NCBI RefSeq assembly: GCF_009761375.1 | Contig: NZ_LEKM01000114.1 | Span: 1 to 40,701, forward strand | DNA from: Ursidibacter arcticus | GTDB lineage: Bacteria; Pseudomonadota; Gammaproteobacteria; Enterobacterales; Pasteurellaceae | Length of the DNA stretch: 40,701 nt | Reading direction: 5' to 3' | The notes under the pieces: generated by a model | Told to the model about the DNA's origin: nothing | What the model saw: only the letters and a program-made list of their open reading frames with translations | Database searches by the model: none | Shown here: piece by piece, positions 25,506-36,149 of the stretch | Position numbering within the stretch: position 1 is the stretch's first letter | Layout of the letters: the number at the start of each line of letters is the position of its first letter | Program-made: the position numbers and the translations under genes

Positions 25506-27011
25506 ATGAACCGTTTGCTTACTTTTCTGCCTGAACTGCCTATTTGGACAGAAATTAAATTGTTAAATCAGATGACACTAGATAGTCGCCAAGTACAACA
25601 AGGCGACTTGTTTATCGCATTAAAAGGGCATAATGTTGATGGTCGCCAATTTATTGAAAAAGCCATAGAACAAGGTGCAGCTATTATTCTAAGTGAAGCC
25701 GATGATGGCATTGATGAAGCAGAATTGGATAGTAAATTTGCAAAATATAATCTTGATCGTACCGCTTGTAAGGTTATTGCAATGCCTAAATTGGCTCAAC
25801 ATCTCTCTGCGATTGCAGATAGTTTCTATCAACAACCTTCACATAAATTAACATTAGTTGGCATTACTGGCACAAACGGAAAAACTACAACAGCTCAATT
25901 ACTTGCTCAGTGGCGTAATTTGCTTGGTGGAAAATCAGCTGTAATGGGAACGATCGGCAATGGCTTGTATGGTGCAGTACAAGAAGCGGTAAATACCACA
26001 GGTTCAGCCATTGAAATTCAACGCAATTTAGCTAGTTTTGTTGAACAGGGAGCAGATTTCTGTGCAATGGAAGTTTCCAGTCACGGTTTAGCCCAATACC
26101 GAGCAGAAGCCTTGGATTTTGATTTGGCAATTTTTACCAATTTAAGCCGAGATCATCTTGATTATCACAACACAATGGAAGAATACGCCCAAGCAAAATT
26201 TCGCTTATTCAATGAACTTAACACAAAACAGCAAGTCATTAATGCCGATGATGAAATCGGGCAACAATGGTTGAGACTGCTACCAACTGCCGTTGCAGTG
26301 AGTATTGACCCACAAAAACAATTAAACCAAAACCGTTGGATTAAAGCGACAAAAGTTGATTATACCTTGCAAGGTGCAACCATTGAGTTTAGTTCAAGCT
26401 GGGGCAATGGCTCACTAAGAAGTCGATTGATTGGGGCATTTAATGTGAGCAATTTGCTTACTGCATTCGCTGGGTTACTGGTGTTAGGCTATGATTTGCA
26501 AAAATTAGTCGAAACCGCACCGCTATTAAATGGGGTATGTGGGCGTATGGAATGTTTGGTAAGTGAAGAAAATCAAGCAGAAAGCCCAATGGTTATTGTG
26601 GATTACGCGCATACACCTGATGCATTGGAAAAAGCCTTGGAGGCTGCTCGTTTGCACTGTGAAGGTGAATTATGGTGTGTCTTTGGTTGCGGCGGCGATC
26701 GTGATACAGGAAAACGTCCGCTAATGGCACGCATTGCAGAACAAAATGCCGATAAAGTGATTGTAACGGACGATAATCCTCGTACAGAAGATCCTGATGT
26801 TATTTTTACCGATATTATGCAAGGTTTCAAAAAGCCGAATAAAGTCCAACAAATGCACATTCGACAATATGCGATTGAAACAGCGATTGCTCAAGCAGAA
26901 CCAAAAGATGTGGTGTTGATTGCAGGTAAAGGGCACGAAGATTACCAAATTATCGGCACAAAAAAATATCATTTCTCGGATCAAGAATGGGCGAAGAAGT
27001 TTTTGGGGTAA
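25506..27011 (+). CDS. murE: UDP-MurNAc-L-Ala-D-Glu--meso-diaminopimelate ligase
   Basis: Cytoplasmic ATP-dependent ligase that adds meso-diaminopimelate as the third residue of the peptidoglycan stem. The 501 residues are close to E. coli (495). The Mur-ligase P-loop GTNGKTT is at 122-128, after the N-terminal UDP-binding domain. The DNPR motif at 423-426 ([10 protein letters not shown]) marks specificity for meso-diaminopimelate rather than lysine. [14 protein letters not shown] and the final AGKGHEDYQ are also typical. A GAGAGAAAG box precedes the ATG. A 533-base repeat array separates it from murF, while most other adjacent genes in this cluster are within about 100 bases or overlap. Confidence 0.97.
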   Translation: MNRLLTFLPELPIWTEIKLLNQMTLDSRQVQQGDLFIALKGHNVDGRQFIEKAIEQGAAIILSEADDGIDEAELDSKFAKYNLDRTACKVIAMPKLAQHLSAIADSFYQQPSHKLTLVGITGTNGKTTTAQLLAQWRNLLGGKSAVMGTIGNGLYGAVQEAVNTTGSAIEIQRNLASFVEQGADFCAMEVSSHGLAQYRAEALDFDLAIFTNLSRDHLDYHNTMEEYAQAKFRLFNELNTKQQVINADDEIGQQWLRLLPTAVAVSIDPQKQLNQNRWIKATKVDYTLQGATIEFSSSWGNGSLRSRLIGAFNVSNLLTAFAGLLVLGYDLQKLVETAPLLNGVCGRMECLVSEENQAESPMVIVDYAHTPDALEKALEAARLHCEGELWCVFGCGGDRDTGKRPLMARIAEQNADKVIVTDDNPRTEDPDVIFTDIMQGFKKPNKVQQMHIRQYAIETAIAQAEPKDVVLIAGKGHEDYQIIGTKKYHFSDQEWAKKFLG

Positions 27012-27023
27012 TAGGCGTTTTGC

Positions 27024-27496
27024 CAAATCTCCCCTAACCCCTCTTTGCTAAAGAGGGGAACTAGTTTAGCTGAAATTTTAAGAAAAAGGGCTTTGATACT
27101 AGGTTAATTCGTTAAATGAACGAATAGTTTTTTCGAACCGATCCCCCTCTTTGCTAAAGAGGGGAACTAGCTTAGCTGAAATTTTAAGAAAAAGGGCTTT
27201 GATACTAGGTTAATTCGTTAAATGAACGAGTAGTTTTTTCGAACCGATCCCCCTCTTTGCTAAAGAGGGGAACTAGCTTAACTGAAATTTTAAGAGAAAG
27301 GGCTTTGATACTAGGTTAATTCGTTAAATGAACGAATAGTTTTTTCGAACCGATTCCCCTTTTTGCTAAAGAGGGGAACTAGCTTAGCTGAAATTTTAAG
27401 AAAAAGGGCTTTGATGCTAGGTTAATTCGTTAAATCAACGAATAGTTTTTTCGATCCGATCCCCCTCTTTAGCAAAGAGGGGTTAGGGGAGATTTG
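27024..27496. repeat. 106-bp tandem repeat array bounded by 35-bp inverted repeats
   Basis: This fills the 533 bases between murE and murF. Four direct copies of a 106-bp unit begin at 27038, 27144, 27250 and 27356, with a fifth partial start at 27462; copies differ at only a few positions. Each unit opens with the dyad CCCCTCTTT-gct-AAAGAGGGG. Near its end it has ATTCGTT-aaatg-AACGAAT followed by AGTTTTTT, which resembles an intrinsic terminator. The whole block is bounded by exact 35-base inverted repeats (27024-27058 and 27462-27496). No coding frame is evident, since 106 is not a multiple of three. It looks like a MITE/REP-type insertion that has amplified internally. Confidence 0.92.
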
Positions 27497-27544
27497 AAAC
27501 ATACCTAAAAAGAGTACGTCCAAATAATTTATAAGTAAAACAAA

Positions 27545-28939
27545 ATGATAAAACAAGTAACCCAACAGATCGCCCAAACTTTAAATGGCACATTGATCGG
27601 TAATGGTGAGATTACGATTGAAACCGTCAGTACCGACACACGACAAGCGGTGGAAAACAGCTTATTTTTTGCATTAAAAGGCGAGAAATTTGATGCCCAC
27701 GATTATGCTCAACAAGCGGTAGAACAAGGCTGTGTTGCAGCAGTGGTGGAACGAGAGTTAGATTTGTCGGTGCCACAAATTATTGTAGAAGATACTCGTT
27801 TAGCATTAGGGCAGTTGGCAAAATGGTTAAAAGCAGAAATAAACCCGAAAACCGTGGCAATGACAGGCTCTTCGGGGAAAACAACGGTTAAGGAAATGAC
27901 TGCAAAAATTTTGCAGAAAGTTACCGCTTGTGATGATGAAGTGCTTTACACTTTTGGTAACTTAAACAACGATTTAGGCGTACCGATGACGTTACTCCGT
28001 CTAACACCACAACATAAATTTGCCGTAGTCGAGTTAGGGGCAAATCACATTGGTGAAATTGCTTATACCACAGAGATAACACAACCCGATGCTTGTTTAG
28101 TCAATAATGTGGCGGCGGCTCATTTAGAAGGCTTTGGCTCTTTAGGTGGTGTTGCACGAGCTAAAGGGGAAATTTATCGTGGCTTAAAACAAGGTGGTAA
28201 GGCGATTGTGAATTTGGCACATTATTATCCCCAATGGCAAAAAGAGATTGGTGAGCACGAGTTACAATCTTTTTGTTATACAGGCGAAGATAAAGACAGC
28301 TATGCTGATTTTTGGGCAGAGAACGTTGAGTTACATCTGAGTGGTTCCCGTTTTACGTTACATTCACCACAAGGGGAAGTTCAGATCAATTTGCCTTATT
28401 TAGGTGAACATAATATCAGTAATGCTTTAGCAGCAAGTGCTTTAGCAATGGCGGTTGGAGCGGATCTGAATGCCATTAAAACAGGATTAGAACAGCGTTC
28501 TAATGTTAAAGGACGTCTATTCCCGATTGAAATCAATCCACATTTATTGTTGATTGATGATAGTTATAATGCCAATGTAGATTCAATGAAATCGGCGGTT
28601 TCAGTGCTGAAGAATTATCCTGCATTTCGTATTTTTGCAGTGGGTGATATGGCGGAATTGGGTAATGAAAGTACTGCTTGTCATCAAGAAGTCGCAGATT
28701 TTGTGGCTAAAGCTGAACTGGATTTAGTTGTTTCTTTCGGTAAAGAGAGTGCAGTAATTAGCCATAATGTAGCACATCACTTTACGGATAAAAACCAAAT
28801 GGCAGACTTCTTACTGCCGATTATTTTACAAAAAATAGAAGAAAAACAACCGCTTGTATTATTAGCGAAAGGCTCTCGTAGTCAAAAAATGGAAGAGCTT
28901 ATTCGCTCTTTGTGTCACTCTTTTAATGTTTCTTTTTAA
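27545..28939 (+). CDS. murF: UDP-MurNAc-tripeptide--D-Ala-D-Ala ligase
   Basis: Cytoplasmic ligase that adds D-Ala-D-Ala to complete the UDP-MurNAc-pentapeptide. The 464 residues fit (E. coli 452). The P-loop GSSGKTT is at 108-114, the central domain carries FGNLNNDLGVPMTLLR, and the substrate-binding IDDSYNANVDSMKSA segment sits near residue 335. FAVGDMAELGNES and the late LLAKGSRSQKMEELI are family hallmarks. Four uptake cores (27643, 27712, 27923, 28849) lie within the gene, the densest cluster in the window. The ATG lies just past the repeat array, so its transcription from the dcw promoter must cross that array. Confidence 0.97.
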   Translation: MIKQVTQQIAQTLNGTLIGNGEITIETVSTDTRQAVENSLFFALKGEKFDAHDYAQQAVEQGCVAAVVERELDLSVPQIIVEDTRLALGQLAKWLKAEINPKTVAMTGSSGKTTVKEMTAKILQKVTACDDEVLYTFGNLNNDLGVPMTLLRLTPQHKFAVVELGANHIGEIAYTTEITQPDACLVNNVAAAHLEGFGSLGGVARAKGEIYRGLKQGGKAIVNLAHYYPQWQKEIGEHELQSFCYTGEDKDSYADFWAENVELHLSGSRFTLHSPQGEVQINLPYLGEHNISNALAASALAMAVGADLNAIKTGLEQRSNVKGRLFPIEINPHLLLIDDSYNANVDSMKSAVSVLKNYPAFRIFAVGDMAELGNESTACHQEVADFVAKAELDLVVSFGKESAVISHNVAHHFTDKNQMADFLLPIILQKIEEKQPLVLLAKGSRSQKMEELIRSLCHSFNVSF

Positions 28940-28949
28940 GGATTAACAA

Positions 28950-30032
28950 ATGTTAGTTTGGTTAGCTGAATATTTAGTGCAGTATCACACTGTATTTAAT
29001 GTAGTGTCATATATCACTTTCCGTTCCATTATGGCACTTTTGACTGCATTAATTATTGGTCTATGGATTGGACCTACGGTAATTCGCCGTTTACAAATCT
29101 TAAAATTTGGTCAAGAAGTTCGCCACGATGGACCTGAGAGCCATTATAAAAAACGTGGAACGCCAACGATGGGCGGAATTATGATTCTATTTGCTATCGG
29201 CGTTAGTACGCTACTTTGGGCAAATCTTTCTAATCCGTATGTATGGTTTGTACTATTTGTGCTATTTGGCTACGGTGTTATTGGCTTTGTTGATGATTAT
29301 TGGAAGATTGCACGCAAAAATACTGATGGGCTAATTGCTCGCTGGAAATATTTTTGGCTTTCAGTGATTGCCTTGATTTCTGCTTTTGGAATGTATGCGG
29401 TAGGTAAAGATACCGCAGCCACACAATTAGTTGTCCCATTCTTTAAAGATGTGATGCCACAGCTTGGTCTATTCTATATCGTACTTACCTATTTTGTAAT
29501 TGTCGGTACAAGTAATGCAGTAAATTTAACGGATGGCTTAGATGGTTTAGCCATTGTTCCTATCATTATGGTAGCGGGTGCTTTTGCTTTAATTGCTTGG
29601 GCAACGGGTAACTATAACTTTGCTGAATACCTACATATCCCTTATATCAAATATAGTGGTGAGCTAGTAATTTTATGTACTGCGATTGTTGGGGCTGGTT
29701 TAGGGTTCTTATGGTTTAACACTTATCCTGCTCAAGTCTTTATGGGTGATGTGGGATCGCTTTCTCTCGGTGGTGCATTAGGCACAATCGCCGTACTTGT
29801 TCGCCAAGAATTATTACTCGTCATAATGGGTGGGGTATTTGTGGTAGAAGCATTGTCGGTGATTTTACAAGTGGGGTCATATAAATTACGCCAAAAACGT
29901 ATTTTCAGAATGGCACCAATTCATCATCACTTTGAATTAAAAGGTTGGCCAGAGCCAAGAGTTATCGTTCGTTTCTGGATTATTACATTGATGTTGGTAT
30001 TAATTGGCTTGGTTACATTAAAACTACGTTAA
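28950..30032 (+). CDS. mraY: Phospho-N-acetylmuramoyl-pentapeptide transferase MraY
   Basis: Inner-membrane enzyme that transfers phospho-MurNAc-pentapeptide to undecaprenyl phosphate, making lipid I. The 360 residues equal E. coli, with ten predicted membrane segments. Catalytic and diagnostic stretches are intact: [11 protein letters not shown] near 69, the Asp pair in GFVDDYWK near 113, [10 protein letters not shown] near 191, [11 protein letters not shown] near 265, and the HHHFE motif near 325. The gap to murF is ten bases. An extended uptake signal lies in the 59-base gap to murD. Confidence 0.97.
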   Translation: MLVWLAEYLVQYHTVFNVVSYITFRSIMALLTALIIGLWIGPTVIRRLQILKFGQEVRHDGPESHYKKRGTPTMGGIMILFAIGVSTLLWANLSNPYVWFVLFVLFGYGVIGFVDDYWKIARKNTDGLIARWKYFWLSVIALISAFGMYAVGKDTAATQLVVPFFKDVMPQLGLFYIVLTYFVIVGTSNAVNLTDGLDGLAIVPIIMVAGAFALIAWATGNYNFAEYLHIPYIKYSGELVILCTAIVGAGLGFLWFNTYPAQVFMGDVGSLSLGGALGTIAVLVRQELLLVIMGGVFVVEALSVILQVGSYKLRQKRIFRMAPIHHHFELKGWPEPRVIVRFWIITLMLVLIGLVTLKLR

Positions 30033-30044
30033 TTGAAACGATAA

Positions 30045-30078
30045 AAGCGGTTGGATTGCGACTAAATTTTACAAGTTA
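30045..30078 (+). other. Extended Apl-type uptake signal, mraY-murD gap
   Basis: AAGCGGTTGGATTGCG followed by AAATTTTACAA matches the uptake core plus its AT-rich downstream block. The core here begins AAAAGCGGT, so the leading C of ACAAGCGGT is lost. Confidence 0.6.
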
Positions 30079-30091
30079 AGAGAATAATAAA

Positions 30092-31393
30092 ATGCAAAAT
30101 CAGTATCAGGGTAAAACAATAACTATCATTGGGCTTGGCACAACAGGGCTTTCTTGTGTGGATTTCTTTACAGATAAAAATGCAACTGTGCGTGTTATCG
30201 ATACACGGGCTAACCCAACAGGAGCAGACAAACTACCAAGTCATATTGCATTGCATACGGGTAGTTTAAAGCTTGATTGGTTATTAAGCTCTGATTTGAT
30301 TGTGATTAGCCCTGGGCTTGCCCTTGCGACACCTGAAATTCAACAAGCCATTCATCAAGGTGTAGAAGTGGTGGGAGATATTGAGCTATTTTGTCGTGAA
30401 GCTAAAGCACCGATTATTGCGATTACAGGCTCAAATGGTAAAAGTACCGTAACCTCATTGACCACCGAAATGGCAAAGCAAGCAGGCATAAAAGTGGGAA
30501 TGGGAGGCAACATTGGTGTGCCTGCATTGAGTTTATTAACAGGTGATTATGAACTCTATGTGCTTGAATTATCGAGTTTCCAACTTGAAACAACCTATTC
30601 ACTTAAAGCGAAATCGGCAACTGTATTAAATATCAGTGAAGATCATATGGATCGTTATGCGAGCATTGAAGATTATCGCCAAGCAAAACTCAAAATTTAT
30701 CAGAACGCGGAATATGTCATTGTGAATGGTGAAGATCCGCAAACCTTGCCTGAACAAGCGGTAAGTTGTTTGCTTAAATTTGCAGAAAATAACGGAGAAT
30801 ATCGTTTAGAAAACGGCGGATTGTATAGTGGTAATGAGCTAATTCTTCAAAGTCAAGAGATGTTATTAAAAGGTCGCCACAATGAAATGAATGCTCTTGC
30901 TGCCATTGCATTAGCTGAAAAAGCAGGTGTGGCGAGAAGTGGTATTATTCAAGCCTTGAAAACTTATTCAGGATTAGATCACCGTTTCCAACCTGTTCCG
31001 ACTACTGATGGTGTGCGTTGGATTAACGATTCGAAAGCGACTAATGTAGGCAGTACTGTTGCTGCATTAAACGGTCTAAAAGTTGATGGTACACTCTATC
31101 TACTATTAGGTGGGGACGGTAAAGGAGCAGATTTCTCAGAATTAAAGCCATTGGTTAATCAAGATCATATTCGTTGTTACTGCTTTGGGCGTGATGGCAA
31201 ACAGCTAGCGGAACTCACTACAAATAGCGTCTTAGTTGAAACAATGCAACAAGCGGTAGATGCCATTCGTCCATTATTAAAAAGTGGCGATATGGTTTTG
31301 CTTTCCCCTGCTTGTGCGAGTTTGGATCAATTCCCGAACTTTGAGGTGCGTGGTAAGCAATTTGCAGAGCTAGCACAAGGAGCCGCACGTTAA
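30092..31393 (+). CDS. murD: UDP-MurNAc-L-alanine--D-glutamate ligase
   Basis: Cytoplasmic ligase adding D-glutamate as the second stem residue. The 433 residues match the family (E. coli 438). An N-terminal Rossmann-like domain with [10 protein letters not shown] (12-21) precedes the P-loop GSNGKST at 113-119. [11 protein letters not shown] (near 157), the [11 protein letters not shown] segment and [15 protein letters not shown] follow. The C-terminal [19 protein letters not shown] is characteristic. The stop overlaps the ftsW start in TAATG, which suggests translational coupling. Confidence 0.97.
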   Translation: MQNQYQGKTITIIGLGTTGLSCVDFFTDKNATVRVIDTRANPTGADKLPSHIALHTGSLKLDWLLSSDLIVISPGLALATPEIQQAIHQGVEVVGDIELFCREAKAPIIAITGSNGKSTVTSLTTEMAKQAGIKVGMGGNIGVPALSLLTGDYELYVLELSSFQLETTYSLKAKSATVLNISEDHMDRYASIEDYRQAKLKIYQNAEYVIVNGEDPQTLPEQAVSCLLKFAENNGEYRLENGGLYSGNELILQSQEMLLKGRHNEMNALAAIALAEKAGVARSGIIQALKTYSGLDHRFQPVPTTDGVRWINDSKATNVGSTVAALNGLKVDGTLYLLLGGDGKGADFSELKPLVNQDHIRCYCFGRDGKQLAELTTNSVLVETMQQAVDAIRPLLKSGDMVLLSPACASLDQFPNFEVRGKQFAELAQGAAR

Positions 31394-32571
31394 TGCGAGA
31401 AAAAATAAAACAAGAGTGGGACAAATGGGTGAGATTAACCCCTGCAAATTCCCTTTATGATCGTACATTGATTTGGTTATTTATTGGCTTGCTTACCATT
31501 GGTTTTGTAATGGTAACTTCGGCGTCTATCCCAGTAAGTACTCGTTTGTATGATGATCCTTTTCATTTTGCGATTCGAGATGCGTTTTATGTAGCGATCT
31601 CACTTTTAGCATTTAGCCAATTTATTCGTATTCCAAGTGAAAAATGGGAAAAGTGGAATGTGTGGTTTTTTATGAGCTCATTATTGCTATTATTTCTCGT
31701 TTTGATACTGGGTAAAAATGTAAATGGTGCAACTCGTTGGATTCCAATCGGTCCGATTAACTTCCAACCTGCTGAGTTGGCAAAACTCTCTGTAATCTGC
31801 TATTTCGCCAGCTTTTATGTTCGTCGTTTCGATGAAATGCGTAATGATAATATGAGTTTTATTCGTCCAATGGTTATCTTAGGGCTATTTGGTGGACTAC
31901 TGATTTTACAACCAGATTTAGGCAGTACAGCGGTGCTATTTGTACTAACTTTTGCAATGTTGTTTATTATGGGAGCTAAGATTCTGCAATTTATTGTATT
32001 AGGTGGGCTTGGAGTGCTGTTATTCGGATTTTTAATTTTAACTTCTGAATATCGTCTGAAAAGAGTAACATCATTTATGGATCCTTTTGCCGATGCTTAT
32101 GGTGATGGTTTCCAGCTTTCTAATTCACAAATGGCCTTTGGACAAGGGGAGTTTTGGGGCAGTGGTTTAGGTAACTCAATTCAAAAACTTGAATATTTGC
32201 CTGAAGCACATACTGACTTTGTAATGGCTGTTGTTGGAGAAGAGTTTGGTTTATTCGGTATCATTGTAATAGTGTTATTACTTTGTGCTTTAACTTTACG
32301 TGCTTTAAGAATCAGTAAAGAAGCCTTGTTATTAGAAGAACGTTTTAAAGGATTTTTTGCTTTTGGAATTGCAGTGTGGATTTTTCTACAAGGTTTCGTA
32401 AATCTTGGTGTCGCATCAGGATTACTACCAACTAAAGGATTAACTTTTCCACTCGTTAGCTATGGCGGTTCGAGTTTGGTTATTATGGCAATTGCCATTG
32501 CAGTATTAGTGAGAATAGATCACGAAAATCGTTTAGTGAAAGTTGGACACGCTCACTTAAATGATGATTGA
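31393..32571 (+). CDS. ftsW: Septal peptidoglycan glycosyltransferase FtsW
   Basis: SEDS-family polymerase that, with FtsI, makes septal peptidoglycan from lipid II. The 392 residues (E. coli 414) contain about ten membrane spans. SEDS signatures are present: GATRWIPIGPINFQPAELAKLSVI near residue 113, LILQPDLGSTAVL near 171, and SNSQMAFGQGEFWGSGLGNS near 243. EAHTDFVMAVVGEEFGLFG and LLPTKGLTFPLVSYGGSS follow. The N-terminus is cytosolic and charged. It overlaps murD by one base at the start and is followed by murG after 12 bases. Confidence 0.97.
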   Translation: MREKIKQEWDKWVRLTPANSLYDRTLIWLFIGLLTIGFVMVTSASIPVSTRLYDDPFHFAIRDAFYVAISLLAFSQFIRIPSEKWEKWNVWFFMSSLLLLFLVLILGKNVNGATRWIPIGPINFQPAELAKLSVICYFASFYVRRFDEMRNDNMSFIRPMVILGLFGGLLILQPDLGSTAVLFVLTFAMLFIMGAKILQFIVLGGLGVLLFGFLILTSEYRLKRVTSFMDPFADAYGDGFQLSNSQMAFGQGEFWGSGLGNSIQKLEYLPEAHTDFVMAVVGEEFGLFGIIVIVLLLCALTLRALRISKEALLLEERFKGFFAFGIAVWIFLQGFVNLGVASGLLPTKGLTFPLVSYGGSSLVIMAIAIAVLVRIDHENRLVKVGHAHLNDD

Positions 32572-32583
32572 TAAAGGATAAAT

Positions 32584-33639
32584 ATGACAAAAAAATTATT
32601 AGTAATGGCAGGCGGAACAGGAGGACACGTTTTCCCTGCAATCGCAGTAGCAAAAGAATTACAGCAGCAAGGTTGGGAAATTCGTTGGTTAGGCACTAAA
32701 GATCGAATGGAAGCGGAGCTTGTGCCTAAGTACGGTATTCCGATTGAGTTTATTCAAATTTCAGGCATTAAAGGTAAGGGGATTAAAGCCTTATTAACCG
32801 CCCCTTTTGCTATTCTAAGAGCAGTATTCCAAGCGAGAAAAATTATCAAAGCCTATCAACCGGATGCGGTATTAGGTATGGGGGGCTATGTATCAGGGCC
32901 GGGTGGTATTGCGGCAAAATTATGCGGTGTACCCGTCATTTTACACGAGCAAAATGCCGTAGCGGGTTTAACTAATGTTTGGTTGTCAAAAATTGCACAC
33001 AAAACATTGCAAGCCTTTCCAAGTGCTTTTGTTAATGCCGAAGTGGTTGGAAACCCTGTTCGTCAAGATCTATTTCAAATTGCACCACCAGAACAACGTT
33101 TTGCTGAAAAAGGCTACCCAATCAATATTTTAGTAATGGGTGGAAGCCAAGGAGCGATGGTGATTAACCAAACTGTACCTGAAATGGCTAAGCTCTTTGG
33201 TGAGCAAGTTTTTATTAGTCATCAAGTTGGTAAAGGTAAATTAGCTGGCGTTGCTGAAGTTTATCAAGCTACAGGTAATGGGATTGCTAGTGAGTTTATT
33301 GATGATATGAAAGCAGCTTATGAGTGGGCGGATTTAGTCATCTGTCGTTCAGGTGCTTTGACCGTATGTGAAATTGCAGCAGCAGGGTTGCCTGCAATCT
33401 TTGTACCATTTCAACATAAAGATCGCCAACAATTTTTTAATGCTGAATATCTTGCTCGATCAGGTGCAGCAATTATTATTGAGCAGAAAGATTTTAATCC
33501 TGAAAGTTTAGCTCAAGCTTTAGCACCATTGATTGCAGAACGTCAGAAATTAACAGAAATGGCGATAAAAGCGAAAGAAAAAGCTACACCATTAGCCGCT
33601 AAACGTGTGGCAGATGTTATTAAAGAGCATTGTTTATAA
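32584..33639 (+). CDS. murG: UDP-GlcNAc:lipid I GlcNAc transferase MurG
   Basis: Peripheral inner-membrane GT-B glycosyltransferase that converts lipid I to lipid II. The 351 residues match E. coli (355). The first glycine loop GGTGGH is at 10-15, and [11 protein letters not shown] follows near 99. [11 protein letters not shown] (near 124) and VMGGSQGA (near 183) are classic MurG blocks. The UDP-GlcNAc region contains [36 protein letters not shown]. The start is supported by AAAGGA upstream. The 91-base gap to murC contains an extended uptake signal. Confidence 0.97.
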   Translation: MTKKLLVMAGGTGGHVFPAIAVAKELQQQGWEIRWLGTKDRMEAELVPKYGIPIEFIQISGIKGKGIKALLTAPFAILRAVFQARKIIKAYQPDAVLGMGGYVSGPGGIAAKLCGVPVILHEQNAVAGLTNVWLSKIAHKTLQAFPSAFVNAEVVGNPVRQDLFQIAPPEQRFAEKGYPINILVMGGSQGAMVINQTVPEMAKLFGEQVFISHQVGKGKLAGVAEVYQATGNGIASEFIDDMKAAYEWADLVICRSGALTVCEIAAAGLPAIFVPFQHKDRQQFFNAEYLARSGAAIIIEQKDFNPESLAQALAPLIAERQKLTEMAIKAKEKATPLAAKRVADVIKEHCL

Positions 33640-33678
33640 ATTTTATGATGGATCATAACAGGCTAGATAAAAAGATCT

Positions 33679-33710
33679 AAGCGGTTAGATTCGACTTATT
33701 TTTTACAAAA
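33679..33710 (+). other. Extended Apl-type uptake signal, murG-murC gap
   Basis: AAGCGGTTAGATTCGAC followed by TTTTTTACAAAA matches the core and downstream AT block. The preceding bases are CT, so the full ACAAGCGGT core is imperfect. Confidence 0.6.
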
Positions 33711-33730
33711 TATCCGAATAAGGAATCTGA

Positions 33731-35158
33731 ATGAAAAATTTCCAAGATAAAGTGAAAAAACTAGTACCTGAAATGCGTCGAGTGAGCCAAATTCACTTTG
33801 TTGGTATTGGCGGTGCTGGAATGAGTGGTATCGCAGAAGTATTACTTAATGAAGGTTATCAAATTAGTGGTTCAGATATTGCAGATGGGCCTGTTACTCA
33901 ACGCTTGGCAAAAGCAGGTGCGAAAATCTTTTTTGGACATTATGGCGAAAATGTTTGTGGTGCAAGTGTTGTGGTTATTTCAAGTGCAATTACTGATGAT
34001 AACCCTGAAGTTGTGGCTGCTAAAGAAGCACGAATTCCTGTTATTCAACGTGCACAAATGCTTGCAGAAATAATGCGTTTCCGTCACGGGATTGCGATTG
34101 CGGGAACTCACGGGAAAACAACAACAACAGCAATGATTTCAATGATTTACACCGAAGCAAAACTTGATCCAACTTTTGTAAATGGTGGTTTAGTTAAATC
34201 AGCAGGTAAAAATGCGCATTTAGGAGCAAGTCGCTATTTAATTGCAGAAGCAGATGAAAGTGATGCATCATTCTTACATCTACAACCGATGGTTTCTGTG
34301 GTAACTAACATTGAGCCTGATCATATGGATACTTATGGCGGTGATTTTGAGAAGATGAAGGATACCTATATCCGTTTCTTGCGTAATTTACCGTTCTATG
34401 GTTTAGCAGTAATGTGTGCCGATGATCCTGTTGTGATGGAAATTGCACCTAAAGTAGGGCGACAAGTTTTAAGTTATGGTTTTAGTGAGTTTGCCGATTA
34501 TCGTATTGAAGATTATCAGCAAACAGGGTTTCAAGGTCATTATACGGTAGTTTGCCCAACAGGCGAGAGAATTGATGTTCTACTGAACGTACCAGGTAAA
34601 CATAATGCATTGAATGCAACAGCCGCATTAGCGGTTGCCAAAGAAGAGGGTATCGATAATGAAGCCATCTTAGCGGCACTTGCCAACTTCCAAGGTGCTG
34701 GTCGTCGTTTTGACCAACTTGGCTCATTTATTCGCCCTAATGGTAAAGTAATGTTAGTAGATGATTACGGGCATCACCCAACTGAAGTTGATGTAACCAT
34801 TAAAGCTGCTCGACAAGGTTGGGATAATAAACGTGTTGTAATGGTATTTCAACCGCACCGCTATTCTCGTACTCGTGATCTCTTTGATGACTTTGTACAA
34901 GTATTATCGCAGGTCGATGCTTTGGTAATGCTTGATGTGTATGCCGCAGGTGAAGCACCAATCGTAGGGGCGGATAGTAAAGCATTATGCCGTTCTATTC
35001 GTAACTTAGGAAAAGTCGATCCAATCTTAGTTTCGGACACTAGCCAGTTAGGTGAAGTGATTGATCAAATTATTCAAGATGGCGATTTAATTTTAGCTCA
35101 AGGAGCTGGTAATGTAAGCAAACTTTCGCGTGATTTAGCAGAAAGTTGGCGTCAATAA
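33731..35158 (+). CDS. murC: UDP-N-acetylmuramate--L-alanine ligase
   Basis: Cytoplasmic ligase that adds the first stem residue, L-alanine, to UDP-MurNAc. The 475 residues compare with 491 in E. coli. The opening Rossmann motif [17 protein letters not shown] (22-38) is typical. The P-loop GTHGKTT is at 125-131, [12 protein letters not shown] follows near 178, and [14 protein letters not shown] lies near 199. The C-terminal domain has [10 protein letters not shown] and FQPHRYSRT, family hallmarks. An AAGGAATC box precedes the ATG. A 79-base gap with another uptake signal follows before ddl. Confidence 0.97.
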   Translation: MKNFQDKVKKLVPEMRRVSQIHFVGIGGAGMSGIAEVLLNEGYQISGSDIADGPVTQRLAKAGAKIFFGHYGENVCGASVVVISSAITDDNPEVVAAKEARIPVIQRAQMLAEIMRFRHGIAIAGTHGKTTTTAMISMIYTEAKLDPTFVNGGLVKSAGKNAHLGASRYLIAEADESDASFLHLQPMVSVVTNIEPDHMDTYGGDFEKMKDTYIRFLRNLPFYGLAVMCADDPVVMEIAPKVGRQVLSYGFSEFADYRIEDYQQTGFQGHYTVVCPTGERIDVLLNVPGKHNALNATAALAVAKEEGIDNEAILAALANFQGAGRRFDQLGSFIRPNGKVMLVDDYGHHPTEVDVTIKAARQGWDNKRVVMVFQPHRYSRTRDLFDDFVQVLSQVDALVMLDVYAAGEAPIVGADSKALCRSIRNLGKVDPILVSDTSQLGEVIDQIIQDGDLILAQGAGNVSKLSRDLAESWRQ

Positions 35159-35188
35159 TATTCTCTCTTTACTGAAAGAATAATTTGG

Positions 35189-35219
35189 AAGCGGTGAGAA
35201 TGAGAAAATATTTTGCAAG
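35189..35219 (+). other. Extended Apl-type uptake signal, murC-ddl gap
   Basis: AAGCGGTGAGAATGAG followed by ATATTTTGCAAG shows the core and downstream block. The core is preceded by GG, so ACAAGCGGT is not complete. Confidence 0.6.
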
Positions 35220-35237
35220 CAGATAATGGTGATAGCA

Positions 35238-36149
35238 ATGAGTTTAAAAAATGAAAAAATAGCGGTGTTATTTGGCGGTGTCTCTGCCGAGCGTGAAGTA
35301 TCACTGAATTCAGGGGCAGCAGTTTTAGGGGCATTACAAAGTTTAGGTTATGATGTTCAAGGGATTGATACGAAAGAATTCCCCATTGAAAAATTAAAAG
35401 AAAAAGGTATTCAGCGTGTCTTTAATATCTTACACGGTGGTATCGGTGAGAATGGCGTATTACAGGGAGCTTTAGAGCAACTTGGTATCCCTTATACAGG
35501 TTGTGGCGTAATGGCATCTGCAATTACTTTAGATAAGTTCCGTACTAAATTGTTATGGAATGCAGTCGGTTTACCTACTGCGGAGATGGTTGTTGTTCGT
35601 CGCGGTGAAGCAGTAAGTTCTGATGAAATTATTGCTAAATTAGGTTTACCTTTATTTGTTAAGCCTGCTAGTGAAGGGTCGAGCGTTGGAGTAAGTAAAG
35701 TAAAAACAGCAGAACAGCTTATCCCTGCGATTGAAGAAGCTCTCAAATATGATGCTATTGTATTAGTAGAAGAGAATTTAGCTGGTGCAGAGTACTCAGT
35801 ACCTGTATTGGACGGTGAAGTATTACCCGCTGTACAAATTATTCCAGATGGTGAGTTTTATGATTACCACGCCAAATATGTATCTGATAATACACAATAT
35901 CTTTGCCCTGTTCTATCAGAAACACGTCAAGCAGAAGTGACAAAATTGGTTAAACAAGCTTATGACGTAGTGGGTTGCCGTGGTTGGAGTCGTATAGATG
36001 TAATGGAAGATGACAAAGGGCAGTTCAGATTGGTTGAAGTGAATACTTGCCCAGGAATGACAAGCCACAGCATTTTCCCTAAATCAGCAGCAACGGTAGG
36101 ATACAGTTTTGAACGCTTAGTAGAGCGAGTATTGGAGCTAAGTATTTAA
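35238..36149 (+). CDS. ddl: D-alanine--D-alanine ligase
   Basis: ATP-grasp enzyme that makes D-Ala-D-Ala for MurF; the position inside dcw corresponds to E. coli ddlB. I choose the ATG at 35238 (303 residues; E. coli 306), because a GGTGA box lies five bases upstream and the product begins [20 protein letters not shown]. An ATG at 35226 in the same frame is possible and would add four residues. Key blocks are [14 protein letters not shown] near residue 14, [13 protein letters not shown] near 65, and [15 protein letters not shown] near 140. [13 protein letters not shown] and [13 protein letters not shown] follow. The stop overlaps the ftsQ start. Confidence 0.95.
   Translation: MSLKNEKIAVLFGGVSAEREVSLNSGAAVLGALQSLGYDVQGIDTKEFPIEKLKEKGIQRVFNILHGGIGENGVLQGALEQLGIPYTGCGVMASAITLDKFRTKLLWNAVGLPTAEMVVVRRGEAVSSDEIIAKLGLPLFVKPASEGSSVGVSKVKTAEQLIPAIEEALKYDAIVLVEENLAGAEYSVPVLDGEVLPAVQIIPDGEFYDYHAKYVSDNTQYLCPVLSETRQAEVTKLVKQAYDVVGCRGWSRIDVMEDDKGQFRLVEVNTCPGMTSHSIFPKSAATVGYSFERLVERVLELSI

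Noticed and set aside
27038-27480. Possible CRISPR array
   Set aside because: The 106-bp units are contiguous and near identical, with no unique spacers, no 25-40-bp repeat and no cas genes nearby.
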